This document shows, one piece after another, positions 6,872 to 18,800 of a DNA stretch of 26,943 nucleotides. A model generated the notes under the pieces. It was not told where the DNA came from and searched no databases. It saw only the letters and a list, made by a program, of their open reading frames with translations. How positions within the stretch are numbered: position 1 is the first letter of the stretch; the number at the start of each line of letters is the position of its first letter. This DNA is from JAYUHK01 sp043767025 (GTDB lineage: Bacteria > Bacteroidota > Bacteroidia > Chitinophagales > Saprospiraceae). The stretch spans positions 1 to 26,943 of the forward strand of contig JAYUHK010000202.1 of assembly GCA_043767025.1 (NCBI GenBank). Reading direction: 5' to 3'. A program made the position numbers and the translations under genes.

Positions 6872-9800
6872 ATGAGAAATTTTTATCAAAACTTACTTAT
6901 AATTTGCTTGACAGTCGGAACAATAGGTTCGCTCTCAACCAATCTGCAAGCACAGTGTCCAGCTACGCCCGCTAATCCAGTCGTTATCAACGAAGTTTCG
7001 GGCGATTCAGGACAAGGCGACGGCTCCAACGACGCGATTGTTGAGTTGGCGGGTATTCCCGGCACCAACATCGGCGGTATGGTTATTTCCAACTCCGAGT
7101 GGGCGGTTATCCTCCCTGCGGGAACAGTAATTCCTGCCAATGGCGTATTTTTAATCGCTTGCGGAAGCCAAATGCCTCCTTATGGCGGTTCGCCGGGAGT
7201 GGGTTTAGATGTAGGCTGCGCGCCCGGCACCAACGGACTTGCCTGTGCGGAATGCGACTTTCCGGGCTTGCCAATTAATTTTGATGTTTGCAATCCTGCC
7301 AATGCTGCTTATTACGACCCCGCCGCGTCTGGTTTTACACTTGATAATGCTGGCGCAAACGACGGCGACCAAGTCGTACTATTCAATGCCAACGGAACAA
7401 TAGCCGATGCTGTGCAGTGGGGAAATATGGGAACTACGACACCCGGTGCTACTGGTGGCGGTGCTTCTGGTGCTGCCGACAACGTAGCGGTACAAATCGG
7501 AATGTCCTACACGCTCGGCACTCCGGGCATCAGAGGAGATGGTCTGCCTGCCACGGGCGTAGCGGTCATGCCTCCGGGCAACTGCGGCGGTACGCAACCC
7601 ACTTTTACGATGCCACCAATCTCTGACCCACGTTATATTCCAGTCGGTGCAAACGTGCAAGGTTGTAATACTTCGTATCAAAGACCTGTCCCTGCGGCGG
7701 GTACGCCTTATGCGGGAAGCGGCACTTCAAATGGCGGCTCGGTCGCTGGTGCGACCGCCCAATGGGGAATGTTGAATACCAACGGAACGAACAGTACTTC
7801 TGGTGCATCATCAGCTCAATTCAACAACGCCAATCACCCGAATCCGGGACTTCCAAATAATACGCAAGCCTTCAACTGGTTGCCACCTGCAACTTTGGTG
7901 CGCTGTACGCCGGGTACTTTTACTTTTGGTTTGAATGTCAATAACTGGCAACACGTTTCTGGTTTGAACTGTGCAGGAGGATTGATAACCACTTCGGGAG
8001 CAACAGGTGCTGAATCTGGCTCTACCGTCACCGTTGATGGCACTACCACAACTTGGGGCAGCGTCACTCCGAACCTTGCCACAGGCGTAACTAATTTATC
8101 ATTTACCACAGCGAGCTTGAGCGTAGGAACGCATACTGTTACTCTCAAATGGGACGACTACACGAACTGTTGCAGTGGAGGAGAATGTTATGAAAGTGTA
8201 ACCTACACGGTCACGGTATTAGCTCCATTCGTCCGCAGCAAAGCAATGATTTCTTGCCCAACCGATGCGGTAGCAGGAAATATTAATTTGTCACAATATT
8301 TTTCGGGTGGCAACACACCATATACTTACGCTTTGACATCAGGAACAGGCGCAACGTTGAACGCTACTTCGGGCGTAATCTCTTTACCAACAGGCGCGGC
8401 AGGTCCATTCGTAGTGACGGTCAATGAAACTGCGCCAGCTTGTGGTGCGCCACTGACTGTTACTATAGCGGCTAACTGTATAGCAGCACCGCCTCCATGT
8501 CCTGTCTTGAATCTTAACACAGTAACTACCACAGCGAGCGGTGCAAAATGCCCCGGCGACATAATTTCCTTGTGTATCAATACTGTTACCTCTACTAATT
8601 TGCCTAATGGCGGATTGATTGATTGGTATGTAGGCAACTCTGCAGCGTTTGACCCATTTACAAGTCCTTCCAGCAGTTTGGTTTGCACGAGTACGGTGAG
8701 TGCAGTGGCTGGTGTTACATCTACTTGCCCGGTCATGAACGGTGCATTGGTCAACGCATTCAATACAGGCTGTGCTACTGCGAATGCAGCAGGTGAAGGT
8801 CAAAATGAATTTGTAAACTTCTCTACGGGCAGTGTGCCGATTACTTTTGCCAACTTGACATTAACGCAAGGTAGTGTTTGTCCGGGAACGACAACAGCAA
8901 TGAACGGAAGTGCTTGGATAACGAGTTTGACGGCAGCTCAAACAGCCTTTATTGCTGCAATGAATGGCGCATTGGGCGGTTGTGGTACTGTTTTTGTAGC
9001 AGCGACCAGCCCTATTCCCGCCAACTCACAAGTGTTGGTTTTCTCTTCTGTTGTACCTTCTTATGTTTATACTCCAAGTTCTTTAGCGGGTCTTTGTGGA
9101 AGAACGATTTACGTAGCATTCAGCCCAGGTATTGTTGCGGGTGCGGGTAACTTTTCTAACACGGCATCGCGAAGTTTTTGTATAGGCGACGCATCTTGTG
9201 CAGCTTGCAACCAGACAGTTACCTATCCAACGCCGACCAACACAGACGGATACTATACTACTTGGAACGCCGCGGGCGCGGTTGCAGCAGCAGCAGTAGG
9301 TTCGTGTTTTGCTACCGAAATGATGACTCAAAACAACACTTCGGCTTCGGCGGGTTGTTCGACCCCATCTACCACCACCGTCGCGTGTTGCCCATACACC
9401 ATTCCGTTGAATGCTTGTAACGGAATGCCTTTGTTTTTCAAAGCAATTATCAGAAATCGTCCATTGGGAACGGCTGGAACGCCAGTCGGCACAGACTGCA
9501 CAGGTACGACACCAATCGCAACAGTGGCGGCAGGCGGATATACTGTTACTTGCCCTACGGCAGTTTTAGCTTTCACAACGATAGAGTTCTGTCGTGGAGC
9601 AACACCAGTGCCAACACTTCCAGTCACATTGACGGGAATCAATGCGGCAGGATTTACGATTACTTACTCCGTAAATGGAGTTAATTATACGACGACGGCT
9701 GTTCCAAACGGAGCAACTACCTATGATTTGATGGCTTCTTTGTTGGCACTTGCGCCTTCAGCATTCGCCGATAATCCAGTAGAAATCAAATTAGTTTCTA

Positions 9801-12800
9801 TCAATCCTCCGGCTGGAGCTTGTGCAGGAACAGTGAGCGGCATGGCAAACGTAAGTATTTATACCGCCCCTACGGTTACTATCGGTGCAGGACCGTTCAA
9901 CCTTACTGCGTGTTCAGGTGCAGGAAGTTCGGTAATAATTCCGATTACGGTTGGTGGCACGCCAAGTTACCCGATAGAGTTAAATTATACCATCAATGGC
10001 TCGCCAGCGCAAGCAATCGTCACGAGCAGCCCTTTCAATTTGGTTGTTTCGGCGGCTGGAACATATATATTCACGTCGGCAGCGAGTTCAAAATGTACTA
10101 CTCCCGTTATGCAAACGGTAGTGGTCAATCCTGCGCCCGGCTCTCCAACATTGGCAGCAATTCCAAACCAATATATCTGTGCTTTAGCAGGTGGAACAAT
10201 CAACCTAACCGCTTTGAATCCTGCGGTTACAGGTTTGGCAGGCGGAACATACACTTGGTACTATGCCGACCCGAATGCACCCGAATTTGTGCCTTCTTTA
10301 CAGACAGTGACTACTCCCGGAGGTGTATTGGTCACGGTGAATAGAACTTTTTGGGTTCAATATATTGATATGAACGGTTGTAAAGCGGTGGCAAATGTGA
10401 ACATAATTTTGACCACGCCACCAGTATTTACGCTGTCTGAAACCCCCGCAACTTGTTCAGTGCCAACGGCAATAATAAACTTTACAGCACCAGTAGCAAA
10501 CCCAGTGGGAGCTACTTATTCCTACAGCTACACGACAGGCGGCACTGCCTACAACGTCGGAAGTGTTGCGCCGCAAGCGACGCCGTCAGCTTTTGCGTCA
10601 GCTTCTGCTAACCCAGCAGTCACCATGATTTCAGGTGCAGTGCAAGGCGTAGTTTATTGGGTGCGAGTACGAAACAATCTTACAGGTTGTTTCACAGACC
10701 AAATGATTACTACTTCTCAAGTGACTATCTGTTGTCCAGTGATAGGTTCTTCGATTGTTCCTGCCAGTGTTTGCGTGGGAAATAGTTTTAATGTTTCTGC
10801 TGCGGGTTTAGACGATATGGCGAATGCACAGAATTTTGAACAAAATTTTGGAATCAGTTTTGTTTATTCTTTGGGAGCGACCGCTCCTGCAAATGCCTAT
10901 ATAGGCGGCACTTTGCTCGGCACAGTTCCTTTTGCTTCTTTGACGGGTGCTGACCCGAACCAAATGGCTGCTTTGAGCGGCGTTGGTGCAGCGTTGGGAG
11001 CAGGCACATACCAAATTTGTGCTATTTTGGCTCCGACACCGACTGCAACCACTTGCCGTCCGCAAGTTTGTAAAACTATTGTAATCAATCCAAATCCGAC
11101 CGCTGCGAATACGACATTAGTAGTTTGCGATGACAATACAGACGGATTGGCGGTTTTCACATTGACCAATGCAAATACAGCAGTGTTGGCAGGGCAAACA
11201 GGTGTGACGGTGACTTATCACGCCACAGCTGCAAATGCTACTGCAAATACAGCTCCGTTGGCAAGCCCTTATACCAATACAACCGCTAACTCGCAGATTG
11301 TATTTGTTCGTGTTACAAATAGTATCACAGGTTGTTTTGCGACAGGTCAAGTGACACTTACGGTCAATCCGTTGCCAGCATTTACTTTGGTAGGCGCAGC
11401 ACCGACTTGTCCGAGTCTGAACAATGCAACGATTACATTTACACTAACGAGTGCGCCAGCGACAAATTATACTTATTTTGTATCACAAGCGGCTACTTGT
11501 GCGGCTTGCCCAACTGTCATACCCGGTGGAGCTTTGCCAGCAGGTTGGGGTGCAGCTACAGGAGCAAGCGCGCCAATAATTGCTTTGACTTTTACTTTTA
11601 CGGCAGGAAGCGCAGCCATACCATTCACAGTAAGAATGTTCGACGAAATAACAGGCTGTTATTTCGACCAAACAGTAAGTATCACGCCGCCAGCAGCTTG
11701 TTTTGCTTGTCCAGTGATAGGCTCTTCGATTGTTCCTGCGAATGTTTGTGCGGGAAATAATTTTAATGTTTCCGCAGCAGGATTGGACGATATGGCAAAT
11801 GCACAAAATCAAGAAACGAATTTCGGAATTAGTTTTGTATATTCTCTGGGAGCGACCGCTCCTGCAAATGCTTACATAGGCGGCACTTCACTCGGTACAG
11901 TTCCGTTTGCTTCTTTGACAGGTGCTGACCCGAACCAAATGGCTGCTTTGAATGGCGTTGGTGGAGCGTTGGCAGCAGGCACTTATCAAGTGTGTGCGAT
12001 TTTAGCTCCGACACCGACGGCGGTTACTTGCCGTCCGCAAGTTTGTAAAACTATCGTAATCAATCCAAATCCTACTTTATCCATTACTCAACCTGCGAGC
12101 GTTTGCGCCCCAAGTGGCTTGAATTTGAGTACAGTAGTTTTGGGTCAAAGCCCAACGGGCGGAACGGTTACTTTCCACGCAACTGCAGCAGACGCGACTG
12201 CGGGCATCAATCCTTTGAGCGGTGCTGCGGTATCAAGTGCGACTGTGACTACTTTTGTTCGTTACCAATTAGCGACGGGCTGTTTTGTGACAGGAACAAT
12301 TACAATTTCTCAAACTTCGCAGCTGACGATTACAGCAGTTGCAGAATGTGCCGCAGGAGTTAGCAATAGCTACAACATCAGAGTAACAAGCGTCACGGGT
12401 GGCAACGGCGGACCTTACACGGTTTCTATTGCGGGACAGCCGAACCAAACATTTTCTGGTACTGCTTTAGTCTTCGGACCGTTTGCTCATTCGGGAACTG
12501 GTATGACAGTACAAACAGTGACTGCGACTATGAATGTTGCGCCGAGTTGCGCGGCTTCCGTACAAATACTCGAAACGCTTTGCCCACAGGCAATCAATAC
12601 TTGTTCTTGCACGAATGGAGCAGTTCCTGCTTCATCGGGAACAATTTTGGTAGAGTCGCAGCCGGGAACATTCGTTGCTTTCGGTACAAGTGGCTACACG
12701 CAAACTTATTTATTAGTAAATGCTGCGGGAATAATTATTAACTCAAACAATACTGGCTTATTTACGGGACTTGCCAACGGAACTTACAGCGTATATGCGC

Positions 12801-15800
12801 TCAATTATAGAAACACAGATGCCGCATTAATAACTCCGAAAATTGCCAACGGACAGCCTATTTCGGGTATTGCTCCAAACGGAACGATAGTAGGAGCTTG
12901 TTATAGTATTTCGCCAGCAGTAGTGAGGACAATCAACTGTAATACTATTGCTTCGGCGGTCGTTCCAGCTACGGTATGCTCGGGAGCTGCATTTAGTTTG
13001 ACGACTACGCACAGCTTAAATCCGGGAAATCTGACCATCGTTTACAATACAGGAGCGGTTTTGACACAAGCACAATTATATGACGCAATTACGACTGGAA
13101 ATGAAACAGTTTTATTGACTCCCGTTGTTCCAACAGGAACAAGTACAACAGTTACGGGTTTGACCGTCCCAGCAGTCGCCGCAGTTACAACATATCATTT
13201 GTATGTTATTTATGCAGCAGGACAATGTTCGGGAGCAAGTTGTAGCGCAGGCTCCAATTGTATGCAGTTTGCAACGGTAGATTTAGTAGTTAATCCAACA
13301 CCAACAGTCACAGCACCAGCGAACCAAGTAGTTTGTAGCGGCGCAATGACTACTGCGGTAATATTCGCAGGAGCGGTGACGGGTACGATTTATGATTGGA
13401 CAAATAATACACCGAGCATCGGACTCACAGCAAGTGGTACAGGAAATATTCCAGCTTTCACGGCTACCAATGCGACTGCTGCGTCAGTAACCGCTACGAT
13501 AACGGTCACGCCAAAAACTACAAGCGGTGGCGTAACTTGCCCAGGAACTCCTATAACATTTACTATTACGGTCAATCCAACACCGACAGTAACAGCACCA
13601 GCGAACCAAGTTGTTTGCAGTGGAGCAATGACAACTGCGGTAACATTTATGGGAGCGGTAGCAGGAACAGTTTATGATTGGACAAATAATACTCCGAGCA
13701 TCGGACTTTTAGCAAGTGGCACAGGAAATATTCCAGCTTTCACGGCTACCAATGCGACTGCTGCGTCAGTAATAGCTACAATAACAGTCACGCCAAAAAC
13801 TACAAGTGGTGGCGTAACTTGTACGGGAACTCCTGTGACATTTACTATTACGGTCAATCCAACACCCGTACTTACGGTTGTTTCTAATCCGTCAATTTGT
13901 AGCGGTTCGGCTGCGCAAGTTGATGTATCTTCAAATTCCGCAGGGACAACAATCACTTGGACGGCGGTGCTTCAAAGCGGAACGGCGACTGGTTTTGCAA
14001 GTCAAGCGACTCCGATTGCGGTCACGCCGTCAGGAGTGGTAGATATTTCACAAATTCTTACGAACAGCAGTTCTACTGCGATAGCGATAGTTCGGTACAC
14101 GATTACGCCAGTGGCAGGTAATTGTCCGGGTGCGCCGGTTGTAGTAGATGTCACTATCAATCCAAGCCCAATAATTACTGTCCAGCCTCGCGATACGATA
14201 ATTTGCACAAACGGTGCAGCGACGTTTTTTGCGACTGCGACTGGTTTGAATCTTATGCTTCAATGGCAGGCGAGCGGCAACGCAGGAGCAACTTGGTTCA
14301 ATCTTACGAATGGTCCAATTTTCTCGGGAGTGACTACCAACACATTGAGCATCAGCAACACGACGGGTCTGAATGGATTTATTTTTAGGTTAGTAGCCAC
14401 CACAGGCGGGTCTTCTTGTAGCACATTCAGCAATGCAGCCAGACTAAAATTCCACGTTTCAGTTCCGATTACTTGCAACAATTCGCTACAGATTTCATTA
14501 GATGCAAGCTGTCAAGCACTCGTAACGCCCGATATGATTTTGAATGGTGATTATTACGACAGCTACGGCGTGTATCAAGTAATTATTACGACTGCAAACG
14601 GAACGCCAGTGCCAAACCCTTTGACGGGAGCTTACATTGGTCAGATGTTGACCGTTTCTATTAAGGATAGATGCGACGGAAATTCTTGTTGGGGAATGAT
14701 TAAGTTGGAGGACAAGTTGGCACCAGTGTTGGTTTGTCCAGCAAATGTGACTATCGGTTGCGATTCACTTTACGCGCCTGGTTCGCCGAGGATTTTATTC
14801 CCGAATGGCTTGGTTTTGGGTACGACTGTACAGCCGATAGCAGGACAACCGAATTTCTACACCGTTTCAGTTGGTTTGGATAATTGCGGCGGAGCAACGC
14901 TTTGGTACAACGATGTGGTAGTGGTTACGAACTGTCAAACAGGAAATACTAAAATCATTACCCGCACTTGGTATGCCAGAGATGCGAGCGGTAACGTTTC
15001 AACTCCTTGCACACAAACCATTACATTGCGCAGAACAAGCATTGATGACGTGATAGTACCGCCGAACTATACAGGATTGGTAGGCGCAAACGCTCCACTT
15101 TCTTGCGACGGAACGAAGAGTATCAGTCAGCCGACTTATACAGTTCAGAATTTTACGACTACCATGACTTTGACCGCGCACGGTGCTTGGCAACAAGTTT
15201 GTGGCGGCTCTACCCCAGTGGTGGTCAGTAATGTTCCCGTAGTCACTTATGTTTGTAGAGATACAGCTTTTTATATTGATGCCAACGGCTTGATAATTAG
15301 GTCTTATTTGGTGCCAGTTGTAAATAATCCACTTCCTGCGGACACGATTTTTTGGGCAAAACTTCCCAACGGAAATCCAGCTCCTACACCAGTCACCACC
15401 CAAACCGTCAATGGCATCAGGGTAATGGGTACAGGCGAGCCATCTGGAATTGGTTGCGGAACTATCAACTACACATATTCAGATTTAAGATTTGACAATG
15501 TTTGCGGCACTTCGAGCAGCAGCTTCAAAATCCTACGCGTTTGGAAAATCGTGGATTGGTGCACAGGCGCAATCAGGACTTACGAGCAGACGATAAAAGT
15601 ATTGGATACAAAAGCACCTGAAATCACTTGCCCAGCCAACGTCACGGTCAGCACAGATGCAGGAACTTGCTCCGCAACCTATACTTTTGCTCCACCGACT
15701 ATAACCGACAACTGCGATGCAGCACCGAAATACGACGTTTCTTTACCAACGTCATTGATTGGAATTGCAGTTCGTAACACGCCGATCGGAGTTGTGCCAG

Positions 15801-18800
15801 CTACATATTCTAATATTCCGCAGGGTATTTATCCTGCAACCTATACCGCTACAGATGCCTGCGGAAATACGGCTACTTGCAATATCAATATCAGCGTAGA
15901 AGATTTGATGCCGCCAAACCCGATTTGTAGAGAATTTACGCAAATTGCACTCGGCTTCAATGGACAGTCTAATGTGTTGGCGAAAATATTTGACGCAGGA
16001 AGTACCGATAATTGTGGTATTGTAAAGTTCCAAGCATCGCGCGACTATCAAACGGGTTGCTCTGGTACGACCGCTTTCCAAGATACAGTGATGTTTACTT
16101 GCTGTGATTTGAGCGACACCGTCAATGTGACTTTGAGAGTTTATGACCGCTTCAATAACCAACCAACGGCTGGACCAAACCGCTTCAACGATTGTATGGT
16201 GCAGGTCTTTGTGGAAGATAAGTTGCCGCCAGTGGTAAGTTGCCCGCCGAGTTTCACGGTAGATTGCGGACAGTATGATTTTACAAATAACAATATCGGC
16301 GGAACGGCTTACCAAGCCTATTTCAACCTTTACTTTGGAAGTGTTCAAAAAACAGAAGCAGCTCGAATTACTCGAAATGTTGATGTAATCAATGCAGCAG
16401 GATTCGCAGCAGTGTTGGCTGTCAAAGACGGTATCGCTTACGATAATTGCGCTGTCAATACCATTACGGACGTACTAAACTCCACGCTCACAAATTGTGG
16501 AGTCGGAACTTTGACACGGACATTTACGGTCAGTGACAAAAACGGTAGAACAGCGTCTTGCGCACAACAAATTACAGTCGTAAATAAAAAACCATTCAAC
16601 GGAAATACGGATATTACTTGGCCCTCAACCGTCAATATTACCAATAAATGCCACGCCAACGTGCATCCTGATACCATCAACTCTCGTCCGAGAGTTCGGG
16701 AGGACGGCTGCGATATTACGGCGGTTACTTATACCGATGAAGTATTTACGGTGACGGGTACTTTCTGCCAAAAAATCCTTCGTAAGTGGAAAGTTTTGGA
16801 CTGGTGCCAATACAATCCGTCCAATCCGTCGGCAGTTTATATTTGGGAAAAAACCCAAACCATCAATGTCACAAATACCGTTGCACCGACGATTGCAGCA
16901 GGAGTTTGTAAGGACACTATTTTCTGCCAGGCACCGACTAACTGCGCTCCGTTGCCAATTAGTTTGAGTATCTCTGCTACCGACGATTGTACGCCGACCG
17001 CAGATATTAGATATTCGTACTCTTTCGACATCAACAACGACGGCGGAGCATTGATATTAGGAAATGGAAATACATTTACAGGCACTTATCCATTCGGAAC
17101 GCACCGAATTAGTTGGAGTGCAGAGGACGGCTGCGGAAACGTAAGAACTTGCAGCTACAAAGTAACTATCGACGAGTGCAAAAAACCTACGCCAATTTGT
17201 AAAATAATCATTGCGGAGCTGATGCCAGCTACTTCGATGGTTGCGATTAGCACCGTCCAAGTGAACAATACGAGTTACGACAACTGTGCGGTTCAGTATA
17301 TCAAATTGCGGAGGGTAGCGCAAGGCTCGATACCGGGCGTGCCTGCCACACGGATTCCAGCACCGCCTACGCCGACAGGAAACAAAGCAGCCGACAAAAT
17401 CGCGCTCAACAACTGGGCATTAGCCAATTTGGTCAATAGCCCAATCAATGCCGATACTGCGATATTCACTTGTTTGGACCGCAAATTCGGCGGCGGCATG
17501 GGCAACGTCCAACTTTGGGTAGGCGACAACAACGGCAACTGGGATTTCTGCCAGACGGGAGTAATTTTGCAAAATAACATGGGTGCGCCAGACTGCGGTG
17601 AGCCAGCTCCGAATAATAATTCGGCGGTCATAGCGGGTGAAGTTCATACTGAACTCAACGCAATGGTGCAAGACGTTCAGATAAAAGTAGCGTCGCCCAA
17701 CAACCCGATATTGAGTGCGGTTACGAGTGTAACAGGTATTTTCAATTTCCAGAATTTGTTGGCGGGCGCAAATTATACCGTCACGCCAGAAAAAGACATC
17801 AACCCTCTGAACGGCGTAACAACCTACGATTTGGTGTTGATTCAAAAACATATTTTGGGCGTTGCGCCACTCGGCTCGCCGTACAAAATAATTGCGGCGG
17901 ACGTAAATAGAAGCGGCGGTGTCAGTACAATAGATATGGTCGAATTGAGAAAAATGATACTTCATATCGACGACGTGTTTGCAAATAATACTTCGTGGAG
18001 ATTCGTAAAAGCGGATTATCAATTCCCTGACCCAAGCAATCCTTGGACAGAACAATTCCCCGAAATCAGTGCTTTCAGCAACAGTGGCTCGAGTATGACT
18101 TCTAACTTCGTAGGTGTAAAAATCGGAGATGTCAATATGAGTGCAACCCCTAACAACTTGTTGGGGACGGAGGAACACGGCAAAGTAGGCACTGCGTTGT
18201 TCGAGATGAACGAAGCAACGGCTCAAAGCGGCGAAACGATCCAAGTAGCGGTGAAAGCGAAGGATTTAAAAAATCTTCAAGGCTATCAATTCGCACTCAA
18301 CTTTGATGCTCGCATGATGGCGTTTGTAGATGTGGCGAGTAATTGCAAAGAAATTACGAAAGAGAATTTTGGACTTTCTTTCCTCAACGAGGGCATCATT
18401 ACGACGAGCTGGAACGGAAAATCGGCTAATTTAAGTCCTGAATCGGTGCTATTTACCTTGTCATTCAAGGCGAAAAGTAATCTTCGTTTGAGCGATGTGT
18501 TGAGCGTAAGCTCTAAATATACAGTCGCAGAAGCCTACACACTGGGTGGAGAATTATTGGACGTTGCGTTTGCATTTGCGAATAGCAACAATAACACTAC
18601 GGTAGCGAAAGAAAAATTTGAATTGTACCAAAATCAACCCAATCCGTTCAAAGGAAAAACGGTCATCGGCTTCAATTTGCCAAAAGCAGACCAAGCCAGA
18701 TTAGTGATTTTTGACAACGCAGGACGGTTGATAAAAGAAATTAAAGGCGACTTTGCGAAAGGCTACAACGAAGTGACGCTGGACGAATCCGAGCTGAAAG

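Noticed and set aside
10733..13855. CRISPR array or mobile repeat
   Set aside because: The repeats are long, in frame, inside one gene and spaced as protein modules; there are no short identical repeats with unique spacers and no transposase.
17420..18244. A 274-codon minus-strand frame inside the giant surface protein gene
   Set aside because: It is antisense to the dockerin-like part of a clearly coding frame; the product shows no family resemblance.
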